This document shows positions 18,008 to 27,331 of a DNA stretch of 64,000 nucleotides, piece after piece; the stretch's first letter is position 1; every line of letters starts with the position of its first letter. The notes beneath the pieces were generated by a model. It was not told the DNA's origin. It worked only from the letters and a program-made list of their open reading frames with translations, and did no database searches. Both the position numbers and the translations under genes were made by a program. The DNA comes from JAAELZ01 sp965237995. Lineage in GTDB: Bacteria > Pseudomonadota > Gammaproteobacteria > Arenicellales > Poriferihabitantaceae. The DNA lies in NCBI GenBank assembly GCA_965237995.1, contig CBDEGO010000006.1, positions 186,001 through 250,000 of the forward strand, given 5' to 3'.

Positions 18008-19288
18008 TCACATGTCCGACATCGCGATTTTTGCTGCATCGATTGTCGTGTCTAAATCTGTATAAGTGTGCGCCGCCGACATAAAGCCAGCCTCAAATGA
18101 CGAAGGTGCCATATTCACTCCTTGCGTGAGCATACTATGGAAAAATCGATTAAAACGCTGCGTATCACAGGCCATGACTTCAGCAAAGTTAGTCACAGTA
18201 GGTGCATCAGTAAAAAATAAGCCAAACATACCGCCTACGCTATTAGTGGTTAAGGCGATGTTGGTTTGTTTAGCCACGTTTGACAGACCTTCTAACAGAT
18301 ATGCTATTTTCTGCTCTAAATCATCGTATAAGGCTTGGTCTGCTAACTTATTTAAGGTCGCTAAACCAGCCGCCATCGCAACCGGATTACCCGACAATGT
18401 GCCTGCTTGGTAAACGCCGCCTTCGGGCGATAAGTGCGCCATAATATCTTGCTTTCCACCAAAGGCACCCACGGGCATACCCCCGCCAATGACTTTGCCT
18501 AAACAAGTAATGTCGGCTTGAACACCGTAATAACCTTGCGCGCCTTGTGGATGCACTCTAAACCCTGTCATCACTTCATCAATAATTAGCAACACGCCAT
18601 ATTGATCGCACAATGTACGCAAGCCACTTAAAAAGCCTTCGGCTGGAGGTACGCAATTCATATTGCCAGCAACGGGCTCTATAATAATGGCGGCTACTTC
18701 TTCTTTACAGGCCTCCAATAACTGTTCAACACTGGGTAAATCGTTGTACGTAGCCGTTAAAGTATGCGCCGCAACGTCTGCGGGAACTCCGGGCGAAGTC
18801 GGGACACCAAAGGTTAACGCACCTGAACCTGCTTTCACTAATAAGCTATCGGCATGGCCGTGATAGCAGCCTTCAAATTTGATAATTTTATCTCGACTTG
18901 TTACCCCTCGCGCTAAACGTATAGCACTCATCGTGGCTTCTGTTCCTGAGTTAACCATGCGGACTTTGTCTACCCAAGGCAAGCGAGCACAGATTAGCTC
19001 TGCCATTTGTGTCTCAGCGACGGTTGGTGCGCCGAAGCTCAAACCTTGTCCGGCAGCACTGACGACTGCTTTTAATACATCTTGGTCATTGTGCCCTAAT
19101 ATCATCGGCCCCCAAGAGCCAACATAGTCGATATATTGCTTGTCGTCTTCGTCGTAAATATAAGCGCCTTGCGCGCGTTTTACGAAAATTGGGTCTCCGC
19201 CAACGGATTTGAATGCACGAACTGGAGAGTTAACTCCACCTGGGATATGTTGTTTGGCTTGATCAAAAAGCGCTGCATTGCTTGTCAT
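18008..19288 (-). CDS. hemL: Glutamate-1-semialdehyde 2,1-aminomutase
   Basis: HemL moves the amino group of glutamate-1-semialdehyde to give 5-aminolevulinate, the second step of the C5 heme pathway after HemA (27332-28579). The 426 residues carry N-terminal IPGGVNSPVRAF, the NSGTEATMSAIRLARG phosphate-binding motif, LLIIDEVMTGFRV with the PLP Asp, and the Schiff-base lysine in CLGKVIGGGMPVGAFGG. It is divergent from uvrD across 79 bases. Confidence 0.97.
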   Translation of the reverse strand: MTSNAALFDQAKQHIPGGVNSPVRAFKSVGGDPIFVKRAQGAYIYDEDDKQYIDYVGSWGPMILGHNDQDVLKAVVSAAGQGLSFGAPTVAETQMAELICARLPWVDKVRMVNSGTEATMSAIRLARGVTSRDKIIKFEGCYHGHADSLLVKAGSGALTFGVPTSPGVPADVAAHTLTATYNDLPSVEQLLEACKEEVAAIIIEPVAGNMNCVPPAEGFLSGLRTLCDQYGVLLIIDEVMTGFRVHPQGAQGYYGVQADITCLGKVIGGGMPVGAFGGKQDIMAHLSPEGGVYQAGTLSGNPVAMAAGLATLNKLADQALYDDLEQKIAYLLEGLSNVAKQTNIALTTNSVGGMFGLFFTDAPTVTNFAEVMACDTQRFNRFFHSMLTQGVNMAPSSFEAGFMSAAHTYTDLDTTIDAAKIAMSDM

Positions 19289-19367
19289 AATTATTTGATA
19301 TTAAAAACTAAGCCAAGTTTGCTAAATCACCTCACAATAAGCAAGCATGCTACGTTAATATCGGCGA

Positions 19368-21527
19368 ATGGATGTCTCGCATATCTTTGATGACTTAAAC
19401 GACGCACAGCGCGAAGCGGTGGGCGCTGGCCCTGGCCCGATGATGATTCTCGCGGGTGCTGGCAGCGGCAAAACCCGCGTGCTAACCAATCGCCTCGCTT
19501 GGTTAGTACGAGGCTATCAGGTGTCGCCCTTATCCATTCTTGCGGTAACTTTTACCAATAAAGCCGCAAGAGAAATGCGCTTACGCGCTGAAAAAATGCT
19601 TGGTGTACCGCTTGGCGCCATGATGATTGGCACGTTTCACGGACTATGTCATCGCATACTGCGTGGCCACGCTGAAGAGGCGGGGCTGCCAAAAGCATTC
19701 GAGATTATCGATAGCGATGACCAATTTCGTTTAATAAAACGTATGCTCAAGGAGCTTGATTTAGACGAAGCCTACTGGCCACCTAAACAAATCCAGTGGT
19801 CTATAAACGCGCATAAAGAAGAAGGGCGCCGGCCCCGCGACATCGGTCAAAGTGCTGATATCCAGCAACAAACCCTCATCAGTATCTACGAGCGCTACGA
19901 ACAAACCTGTCAGCGTAGTGGCTTAGTTGATTTCGCTGAATTATTGTTACGTACTTTAGAGTTGCTTAAAAACAATGAACGGATTCGTAACGAGTTTCAA
20001 AACCGCTATCAATACGTGCTCGTGGACGAATTTCAAGACACCAATGCGATTCAATACCAATGGGTAAAAATACTGAGTGAACCGACTAATAACCTATTTG
20101 CGGTTGGCGATGATGATCAGTCAATTTATGGTTGGCGCGGAGCGCGTGTTGAGAATATTTTAAATTTTGAGCAAGACTACCCTAGCGCAAAACTGATTCG
20201 CTTAGAACAAAATTATCGTTCTACCAGCACAATTTTAAGCGCCGCCAATGCGGTGATCGGTCATAACAGTGGGCGAATGGGCAAAGAATTATGGACGGCT
20301 GGTGAAGATGGCGACCCAATCACCTTATATGGCGCCAGCAATGACCTAGAAGAAGCACGTTATATTGTCGAGCAAATCGAAAGTTGGCTAGAGGCCGGTC
20401 ATTCTCGAGATTCTGTCGCCGTGTTATATCGTTCAAATGCGCAGTCACGCGTGCTGGAAGAGCGGCTACTTAACATGGGCGTTCCCTATCGAGTATATGG
20501 CGGCTTACGCTTTTTTGAACGAGCCGAAATTAAAGACGCCCTAGGGTATATGCGCCTTATTTCCAACGCTCATTCAGATGCAGCGTTTGAACGCATCATC
20601 AATCAACCCACCAGGGGCATTGGCAACAAAACACTCGATATTATTCGTGGCCAAGCACGCGATCACGCCCAATCTATGTGGTCCGCCACTTTAGCAATCT
20701 TAGAACAAAATGCCCTGACGCCACGCGCCACTACTGCTGTTCAGGGGTTTTTAGACCTCATTATTAGCCTAGGCAAAGAAACCGCCGGTCTTGAATTACA
20801 CGAACAAACGAGCGCTATTTTATTTCGATCTGGTTTACTAGATTATTATAAGAGCGCAAAAGGCGAGAAAGCGGAGTCACGCGTCGAGAACTTAGAGGAG
20901 TTGATAAATGCAACCCGCAATTTTGAGATGGGCGAGGACGAAGAAGAGCTTGACCCATTGTCATCATTTATTGCTCATGCCGCGCTAGAGGCCGGTGAAG
21001 GTCAAGCAGATGAATGGGAAGAATGCGTACAACTAATGAGCTTACACTCTGCTAAAGGGCTAGAATTTCCGCTGGTGTTTATTAGTGGCATGGAAGAAGG
21101 CCTGTTTCCGCATCAACGCTCTATTGACGAACCTGGCCGCTTGGAAGAAGAACGTCGTTTGGCTTATGTTGGCATGACAAGGGCGATGCAACGTTTAGTG
21201 ATGTCTTATGCAGAAATTCGACGATTGCACGGTAGAGAGCACTACACTCAGCCTTCTCGATTTATTAGAGAAGTACCGCCACAATATATTAACGAAGAAC
21301 GTAGTTACCGTCTCTATAGTAGCTCGCCTGTTTCTAAATCATTTTCTCCCGCCTCTTCTGCCCATTCAGAATTTAGTTTAGGAGGGCGTGTAAGCCACGC
21401 CAGCTTTGGAGAGGGCACAGTATTAACTGTCGAAGGGCAGGGCGATCAAGCCCGCGTACAAGTTAATTTTGATGAAGCTGGCTCAAAATGGCTGGTTGCA
21501 GCTTTCGCAAACCTTCAGCCTGCCTAA
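19368..21527 (+). CDS. uvrD: DNA helicase II UvrD (superfamily 1)
   Basis: UvrD is the 3'-5' helicase of nucleotide-excision and mismatch repair. The 719 residues have the full SF1A motif set: the Q-motif region LNDAQREAV, Walker A LAGAGSGKT, motif Ia FTNKAAREM, motif II LVDEFQDTN, motif III DDDQSIYGWRGA, motif IV RLEQNYRS, motif V LMSLHSAKGLEFPLVF and motif VI AYVGMTRAM. A C-terminal Tudor-like tail ending GSKWLVAAFANLQP is present, as in UvrD and PcrA. ATG at 19368 gives the usual short N-terminus. Confidence 0.96.
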   Translation: MDVSHIFDDLNDAQREAVGAGPGPMMILAGAGSGKTRVLTNRLAWLVRGYQVSPLSILAVTFTNKAAREMRLRAEKMLGVPLGAMMIGTFHGLCHRILRGHAEEAGLPKAFEIIDSDDQFRLIKRMLKELDLDEAYWPPKQIQWSINAHKEEGRRPRDIGQSADIQQQTLISIYERYEQTCQRSGLVDFAELLLRTLELLKNNERIRNEFQNRYQYVLVDEFQDTNAIQYQWVKILSEPTNNLFAVGDDDQSIYGWRGARVENILNFEQDYPSAKLIRLEQNYRSTSTILSAANAVIGHNSGRMGKELWTAGEDGDPITLYGASNDLEEARYIVEQIESWLEAGHSRDSVAVLYRSNAQSRVLEERLLNMGVPYRVYGGLRFFERAEIKDALGYMRLISNAHSDAAFERIINQPTRGIGNKTLDIIRGQARDHAQSMWSATLAILEQNALTPRATTAVQGFLDLIISLGKETAGLELHEQTSAILFRSGLLDYYKSAKGEKAESRVENLEELINATRNFEMGEDEEELDPLSSFIAHAALEAGEGQADEWEECVQLMSLHSAKGLEFPLVFISGMEEGLFPHQRSIDEPGRLEEERRLAYVGMTRAMQRLVMSYAEIRRLHGREHYTQPSRFIREVPPQYINEERSYRLYSSSPVSKSFSPASSAHSEFSLGGRVSHASFGEGTVLTVEGQGDQARVQVNFDEAGSKWLVAAFANLQPA

Positions 21528-21689
21528 ATCAATCACTACAGTCCAAGCGGTCAATTCCTTGTGATAGGTTTAGTTTGTTCATTAAGCCTATAGGTCAATA
21601 CACTTAACGAGGTTAGTTGTAATCGGCTTTCAAATAGGAATAGTTTTTAGAGTTCAATATTTAACTATTTATATACACTGACAATAAAA

Positions 21690-21713
21690 AAACCTAGCTG
21701 ATTAGCTAGGTTT
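21690..21713. terminator. Bidirectional terminator downstream of uvrD
   Basis: Perfect 10-base inverted repeat AAACCTAGCT / AGCTAGGTTT with loop GATT, preceded by an A-run (a T-run on the minus strand). It lies between convergent uvrD and the 78-residue ORF and can serve both. Confidence 0.8.
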
Positions 21714-21753
21714 ATAAAACTCAATTGCAATGATGCTTGACCCTACTACATAA

Positions 21754-21990
21754 CTAGGCAGCAGCAAAGTGCGGATAGGCTACATCGATAATCGGTTTGC
21801 GCTTGGCACGCTGCGCACCAAATGATTCTCGCTTCATTAAATCACCCGTTGATTCTGCAGGGTTAAGCTCAATGTCTAACCAGTGCAGGCAAGGTAGGTC
21901 CCGGTTATAGGGACGTAACGGCGAGCTAATTAACTCAGGACGGTCGAATAAAATTTCGTCTGTCATTGGTATGAATACTTTTTGACCCAT
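21754..21990 (-). CDS. Hypothetical 78-residue protein
   Basis: I do not recognise a functional domain. The 78 residues have no signal peptide or membrane span and start MGQKVFIPMTDEILFDRPELI. The LHWLDIELNP stretch and the basic RAKRKP near the end look like a small folded cytoplasmic protein. It has its own terminator at 21690-21713 and a 215-base AT-rich upstream gap, so it is probably a single-gene unit. The coding call rests on length, isolation and protein-like composition. Confidence 0.6.
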   Translation of the reverse strand: MGQKVFIPMTDEILFDRPELISSPLRPYNRDLPCLHWLDIELNPAESTGDLMKRESFGAQRAKRKPIIDVAYPHFAAA

Positions 21991-22141
21991 GTCTTTAACC
22001 TATGGTTTCAGTTCTGAGTAGTATTAAACGTATTCGCCCTGTCAAAGTACCGATTAAAAAGTGGCAATAAAGTGGCAATTGCACCACCTGATTTTTAAAC
22101 AATGATCTATCTTGTTGTTTAAATATATTTAATATTTTTTA

Positions 22142-22164
22142 AAAACATAAGTTTATTATGTTTT
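22142..22164 (-). terminator. AT-rich hairpin downstream of the PhyH-type dioxygenase gene
   Basis: Perfect 9-base inverted repeat AAAACATAA / TTATGTTTT with a 5-base loop, about 40 bases after the stop of the gene ending at 22206. On the minus strand a T-run follows the stem. It is GC-poor, so termination strength is uncertain. Confidence 0.4.
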
Positions 22165-22205
22165 ATTAGAAAATAGAGTAAATGTATGGCTTAAGTCTGC
22201 TCCGA

Positions 22206-23066
22206 TTAGTTTCTCGGCCAAACGTCTGGATAAAGTGCTGTGCCAGGACGCTCACCCGGTTTTAACCCGTATTCCGTCATGATGCTACTATGATCTGGAT
22301 CCATGCCACATTCTTTAAACTTGATGCGCACATCATCACCTAACCATTTGCTGGTAAATACCTTAAGGTCCTGATTTTGCTCTAGCTTTCCAGAACCACC
22401 GTGCATGATGCGGCTATTAAACACCACGCAGTCTCCTGGTTGCATGTCCCAACTGACTACTTTGTATAACTCAGGGTTAGCGTCAATATCTGGAATAGAC
22501 TCTTGAGCGATCCCTGAAAAATCGACCTGATCTACTTCTGATTTCCCATCGGGGTTTAGCGTACCAAAATTATACTGGTCAAATATCTGCTTGTTTAAAT
22601 GTGAACCGGGCACATAGGCTAGTGCACTTTGCTTTGTCACTGGCACGAGCGGCATCCATACCGTGCAGGTATCATAACCCTCTATCGACCAATAGGGTTC
22701 GTCTTGATGCCAAGGGGTGGAAAATTGAGTCCCCGAAGACCGCACAAAAACGGCGTCAAAGAAAAAGTTTATCTTTTTAGCTCGCAATAATTTACCGGCG
22801 ATTTCGGCAGCAGGAGAATTAAAAATAAACTGTTGGTACTCCTCTATTCCCTGCCACGCTTGACTGTCCCAAAACATGGTGTGCCCAGACGCATCACGAT
22901 CCCAAGTTCGGGCGCGATGCGTCGGATTTTCACAATTTTCACCCAATCCCTTTTGCAGTAGCTCTATCCATCCATCGTCAAACATTGCCTTCAACAGGAT
23001 AACGCCATCGGCGTGAAAGGTATCAATTTCCTCGTCGGTGATTTCTCTAGATAATTCTGTATTCAT
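22206..23066 (-). CDS. Phytanoyl-CoA dioxygenase family protein (Fe(II)/2-oxoglutarate oxygenase)
   Basis: This is a 286-residue protein of the PhyH family of 2-oxoglutarate-dependent oxygenases. The iron ligands are visible as H-x-D in TPWHQDEPYW and a distal His in NSRIMHGGSGK. The N-terminus (EEIDTFHADGVILLKAMFDDGWI) is the usual PhyH opening. The family hydroxylates small molecules ranging from ectoine to lipids and antibiotics, so the substrate cannot be assigned. There is no ectoine operon here. It is a single-gene unit, 96 bases downstream of a small membrane protein gene on the same strand. Confidence 0.85.
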   Translation of the reverse strand: MNTELSREITDEEIDTFHADGVILLKAMFDDGWIELLQKGLGENCENPTHRARTWDRDASGHTMFWDSQAWQGIEEYQQFIFNSPAAEIAGKLLRAKKINFFFDAVFVRSSGTQFSTPWHQDEPYWSIEGYDTCTVWMPLVPVTKQSALAYVPGSHLNKQIFDQYNFGTLNPDGKSEVDQVDFSGIAQESIPDIDANPELYKVVSWDMQPGDCVVFNSRIMHGGSGKLEQNQDLKVFTSKWLGDDVRIKFKECGMDPDHSSIMTEYGLKPGERPGTALYPDVWPRN

Positions 23067-23162
23067 TATTCGCCTTGATCAGTGGATTAGCTACATTGAA
23101 ACTTAATTTAGCTTAACAATGCTCGGCTAGCAATAGACATGGATCGTGCAAGGAAATTCTAT

Positions 23163-23633
23163 TTATCTGGCGTCTATCACCGCGTGCTGCCAATTCGATA
23201 CCCCGTCAGCACCTGCGCGTAAGCGACTACTTAAGTTCATAGAAAAATCGCGCGCCTGCCCAGCGGGTACAAATTCCTTTAGCAAATTCGTTTCATCACC
23301 CAAAACCACGCAGCTATTTGCTGAATCGGTTTCACATAAACTCAACTTAGAACGAATGATCACTTCCTCAATGGACGTCGTTGCATGCTCATTGCTTAAC
23401 CTAGCCGTTAAAACGAAACTATCTGCATAACCCACTTGCACCTGTGCGTCACTTAGCTGGGCATATTGGGTGAGTGGGCTCGCTTTTTTATGCGTTGAAT
23501 TCGTTGGGGTAAACCAAAAAAACAACCCCACAATAAATAGCAAACCAACAAAGGCAATGAGACCCCATTTTGGCCTTTTATAGGTTATAAATAGTAAACA
23601 AAGAGCAATAATAATAAGCGCAACAAATTGCAT
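23163..23633 (-). CDS. Hypothetical membrane protein, 156 residues
   Basis: The function is unknown. Two hydrophobic segments at about residues 3-18 and 23-41 are followed by a soluble domain of about 110 residues with a beta-rich look (VQVGYADSFVLTARLSNEH) and two Cys at about 107 and 115. It starts 4 bases after the FMN glutamate-synthase-like gene stops, so the two are one transcription unit and may work together at the membrane. Confidence 0.7.
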   Translation of the reverse strand: MQFVALIIIALCLLFITYKRPKWGLIAFVGLLFIVGLFFWFTPTNSTHKKASPLTQYAQLSDAQVQVGYADSFVLTARLSNEHATTSIEEVIIRSKLSLCETDSANSCVVLGDETNLLKEFVPAGQARDFSMNLSSRLRAGADGVSNWQHAVIDAR

Positions 23634-23637
23634 CAGG

Positions 23638-25182
23638 TTAACTTTTCGCCTCTTCTAGTCGCTTTGCCATGGTGTCTCGGTTTAAATGGTAGTTTGGATA
23701 AGGATAAAGCGAAGTAAGCTCTATTGTCACGCCATTTTCTTCCATCATCCGTGCGTGTTGACGGTCAAGCTCACGCGGCTCTTTCAACCCAACTGAGTGC
23801 GTTATATAACCAATTTCGTATACCATCTGCTTAATATAGTTCGCTACGCGTTCTGATTTTTTGGTGACATCTAAACCCTTTTGGAATTTTTCTTTATGCG
23901 TAGTAATGCCCGTTGGACAAGTATTTTTATTGCATTGCATCGCTTGAATACAGCCCAATGCCATCATCGGGCCACGTGCCGATGTAACAAAATCAGCACC
24001 CGTACATAATGCCCAAGCTACTTCAGAAGGGTTGATCAGCTTTCCACTCGCGATCACTTTTATTCTGTCTTTAAGGCCATAGCGAATCAGCTCATTGACC
24101 AAAAAAGGAAGGCTCTCTTTGAGCGGCAAACCGACCGTATCCATCAATGACATCGGCGCCGCTCCTGTACCCCCATCACCACCGTCTACTGTGAAAAAGT
24201 CGGGTGCATATTCCAGCCCTTTTTCTTGAATCGATTCGCACAAACGGGTGATCCATAAATTGCCACCAAGCACCGCTTTAATACCGACTGGTTTGCCGGA
24301 AATTGCTCGTGCCTGCGCTATAAACTCAAGCAAGTCATCGTTATTTTCTACCTCGACGTGTCGATTCGGACTGATGGAGTCTTTACCTACCGGTATACCG
24401 CGTATTTGTGCGACTTCCTCGGTGACCTTAGCCCCGGGTAAAATGCCCCCTTTGCCCGGTTTAGCGCCTTGGCTGATTTTTATTTCTGTCATTTTCACTT
24501 CTTGATGTGAAGTGATTTCTTTTAGTTTTTCCTCACTGAAGTTTCCTTGGTCATCGCGTACACCATACTTTGCCGTTCCAATTTGGAAAACCACGTCGCA
24601 ACCGCCTTCTAAATGATACGGCGCAAGCCCGCCTTCGCCTGTGTTCATCCAGGCACCCGCTTTTTTTGCCCCCTTTGATAGGGCGCGCACAGCAGGTTTA
24701 GAAATTGCACCATAACTCATGGCAGAAATATTGAATAACGATTTGGTGGCGTAAGGTTGCGCACAATAGCCATCGCCAATCACCAGCTCGCCTGGCTCCA
24801 CCGCATCTTCATCTAGCGTAGGAAATGGGGTATTTTCGAAAAGAATCGTTCCAGTGGTAAAAATGTTGCGAGTTGAACCAAATGCGACTGTGTTATCAAC
24901 ACCCTTAGCAGCGCGATAGACCCACGACCTTTCTGCTCGGTTAAATGGCATTTCTTCTCGGTCCATCGCAAAGAAGTATTGGCGAAAGAATTCGCCAAGA
25001 TGTTCGAACAACGCTCGGAAACGCCCTACGACTGGGTAATTTCGACGAATCGTGTTTTCAGACTGAGTGACATCTTTGTAGTACAAAACTGCCGCCACAA
25101 GAATGCCAATACCCATTAGGAATATGAGCAATACCGCTAAAAACTGCATGGCGGAAACAACAAACGAAGCAAATACTGACAT
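23638..25182 (-). CDS. FMN-binding glutamate-synthase-like protein, membrane-anchored
   Basis: This 514-residue protein has an N-terminal membrane segment (about residues 8-32) followed by a domain homologous to the FMN-binding synthase half of glutamate synthase (GltB/archaeal GltB type). Typical stretches are SFGAISKPAVRAL-like SYGAISKPAVRALSKGAKKAG, GAKPGKGGILPG and FFTVDGGDGGTGAAP. The 3Fe-4S cluster motif is CIQAMQCNKNTCPTGI. It lacks the amidotransferase and GltD parts, so it is probably not a classical GOGAT. The electron donor and substrate are unknown. It is cotranscribed with a small membrane protein. Confidence 0.85.
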   Translation of the reverse strand: MSVFASFVVSAMQFLAVLLIFLMGIGILVAAVLYYKDVTQSENTIRRNYPVVGRFRALFEHLGEFFRQYFFAMDREEMPFNRAERSWVYRAAKGVDNTVAFGSTRNIFTTGTILFENTPFPTLDEDAVEPGELVIGDGYCAQPYATKSLFNISAMSYGAISKPAVRALSKGAKKAGAWMNTGEGGLAPYHLEGGCDVVFQIGTAKYGVRDDQGNFSEEKLKEITSHQEVKMTEIKISQGAKPGKGGILPGAKVTEEVAQIRGIPVGKDSISPNRHVEVENNDDLLEFIAQARAISGKPVGIKAVLGGNLWITRLCESIQEKGLEYAPDFFTVDGGDGGTGAAPMSLMDTVGLPLKESLPFLVNELIRYGLKDRIKVIASGKLINPSEVAWALCTGADFVTSARGPMMALGCIQAMQCNKNTCPTGITTHKEKFQKGLDVTKKSERVANYIKQMVYEIGYITHSVGLKEPRELDRQHARMMEENGVTIELTSLYPYPNYHLNRDTMAKRLEEAKS

Positions 25183-25309
25183 AAATAGATTGCCCTATCA
25201 GAAAATTAGTTAGTTACAGCCCATAAGGTTTGGTACATATGCTGGCTTCGGAACAAATCACTCAAGGGCTTATTTTACCAATAGTTTGGGTACAGCGTAT
25301 AATCATCGT

Positions 25310-26158
25310 TTAAGCCTTAAGTGATCCCACTGTCACGCGCTCATGGCCGCCCAAGTCTCGATGCGTACTAACGTCGGTAAACCCGCTCACAATGAATAAT
25401 TCGCGAATCGCGTCTGCCTGTTCGAAGCCGTGCTCGAATAATACCGATCCGCCTGAATTTAAATAATGATGTGCTGCGGCAACAATTTCTTTGTAGCAAG
25501 CTAAGCCGTTATCGGCTGCGACTAAAGCCGATTGTGGTTCAAAACGCAAATCGCCCTGGTCTAGATGAAGATCCTCTTTAGCAATATACGGCGGATTAGA
25601 AACGATCGTATCAAAGCGCTGACCGGAGAGTGGCTCAAACCATGAGCCTTGCACAAATTCCACGTTGACAATTTGTAGCCGCGCCGCGTTGGCTCTCGCA
25701 ATTTCACAAGCGGCTACATCTAGTTCTACTGCAATCAAAGTGCACTGCGGTCGATGTTTTGCAATACTTAAGGCAATGGCTCCGCTGCCAGTGCCTAAAT
25801 CTAGAATACGATGTGTCGCTCCGATGGGTGTTTGAGCTATAGCAAGGTCGACTAACAATTCCGTGTCCGAACGCGGAATCAATACGTTAGAGTCAACCAC
25901 GAGATCAATATCATAAAAAGGCTTTTCACCCGTGATGTAGGCAATCGGTTCACCCGCTATACGCCGCGCTATGGCTTGATTAAACACTTGTAAGGTACGT
26001 GAATCCAATACCCGATCGCCATCGACTAACAACCTAGTTGTTGATAACTTAGCGGTGTGACAAAGCAGCACCTCAGCTTCTATTCTCGCCTCATCAGTCG
26101 TTTCCTTTAGCCGATCAGCTGCCTGATTAAGTGTGGCGTAAATGGTAAAGCCAGACAT
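25310..26158 (-). CDS. prmC: Peptide chain release factor N5-glutamine methyltransferase
   Basis: PrmC methylates the Gln of the GGQ motif in RF1 and RF2. The 282 residues carry the SAM-binding ILDLGTGSGAIALSIA motif and the catalytic NPPY (IVSNPPYIAKEDL), with the N-terminal helical domain ending in PFYDIDLVVDSNVLIPRSDTE. Its substrate RF1 is encoded directly upstream (14-base gap) in the conserved hemA-prfA-prmC operon. Confidence 0.97.
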   Translation of the reverse strand: MSGFTIYATLNQAADRLKETTDEARIEAEVLLCHTAKLSTTRLLVDGDRVLDSRTLQVFNQAIARRIAGEPIAYITGEKPFYDIDLVVDSNVLIPRSDTELLVDLAIAQTPIGATHRILDLGTGSGAIALSIAKHRPQCTLIAVELDVAACEIARANAARLQIVNVEFVQGSWFEPLSGQRFDTIVSNPPYIAKEDLHLDQGDLRFEPQSALVAADNGLACYKEIVAAAHHYLNSGGSVLFEHGFEQADAIRELFIVSGFTDVSTHRDLGGHERVTVGSLKA

Positions 26159-26172
26159 TTAATCGCGTTAGT

Positions 26173-27258
26173 TTATTGTTCAGCAAGGCTCGCCAACTTA
26201 TCGGCTTGATGTTCTGCCACCAAAGGCTCAACGATATGTTCTAGCCCGCCGTTGATAACTTCATCTAACTTATACAAAGTCAAGTTGATGCGATGGTCAG
26301 TTACTCTGCCTTGTGGATAATTATAAGTACGAATGCGGTCAGAACGATCACCCGTGCCAACTAATGATTTGCGTGTTTGCGCTTCTTCGCTTTGTTGCTT
26401 TTGCACTTCTGCATCTAACAAACGAGATTGCAGCACCGACATCGCCCGAGCACGGTTTTTATGCTGCGAACGATCGTCCTGACATTCCACTACCACGCCA
26501 GAGGGTAAGTGAGTAATACGTATAGCTGAGTCTGTTTTATTTACGTGCTGCCCGCCCGAGCCGGAGGCCCGAAAAGTATCAATGCGTAAATCAGCTGGGT
26601 TGATATTGATCTCATCAACTTCATCCGCCTCCGGCATGATGGCGACGGTACAAGCAGAAGTATGAATTCGCCCTTGCGATTCAGTCTCCGGCACCCGCTG
26701 CACCCGATGGGCACCCGATTCAAACTTTAGTTTTGAATACACCCCTTGGCCCTCGATACGGGCGATCACTTCCTTAAAACCACCATGCTCACCTTCACTG
26801 CGTGACATCACCTCCAAATTCCATTTTTGAGATTCTGCGTAGTAGGTATACATTCTTAATAAGTCCCCTGAAAAGATAGACGCCTCATCACCACCCGTAC
26901 CAGCGCGAATTTCTAAAAATACATTCTTGTTGTCATTCGGGTCTTTAGGAATCAATAAAATTCGTATCTTCTCCTGCAAAGACTCGTGTTCTTCTGTCAA
27001 CGCAGGTAATTCTTCCTGCGCCATTTCTCTAATATCAGGGTCTTCATCTTTAGCCATGTTTGTTGCTTCTTCTAGCTCTACTTCTAACTCACCGAAGCGT
27101 CTAAAGCTTTCAATTACCGGCTCTATGTCAGACAACTCAATAGATAATTTACGAAACTCGTTCTGGTCGGCAATCGTCGCTTGGTCTGATAGCAGTGCCA
27201 AGATTTCTTCATAGCGATCACTAAGCTGGTCTAATTTGTCGAGTAAACTGGGGTTCAT
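26173..27258 (-). CDS. prfA: Peptide chain release factor 1
   Basis: RF1 reads UAA and UAG stop codons and triggers peptide release. The 361 residues contain the GGQ motif in ASGSGGQHVNKTDSA (near residue 235). The tripeptide anticodon PxT is seen as PET in RVPETESQGRIHTSA. The length is normal. It lies between hemA and prmC in the usual order. Confidence 0.97.
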   Translation of the reverse strand: MNPSLLDKLDQLSDRYEEILALLSDQATIADQNEFRKLSIELSDIEPVIESFRRFGELEVELEEATNMAKDEDPDIREMAQEELPALTEEHESLQEKIRILLIPKDPNDNKNVFLEIRAGTGGDEASIFSGDLLRMYTYYAESQKWNLEVMSRSEGEHGGFKEVIARIEGQGVYSKLKFESGAHRVQRVPETESQGRIHTSACTVAIMPEADEVDEININPADLRIDTFRASGSGGQHVNKTDSAIRITHLPSGVVVECQDDRSQHKNRARAMSVLQSRLLDAEVQKQQSEEAQTRKSLVGTGDRSDRIRTYNYPQGRVTDHRINLTLYKLDEVINGGLEHIVEPLVAEHQADKLASLAEQ

Positions 27259-27331
27259 TTTTTTATTGGTTTAGGGCAATAATAATCACTTGATCTCGAT
27301 GCGAGATCAGCCATCAGATGAATTTGAATCG

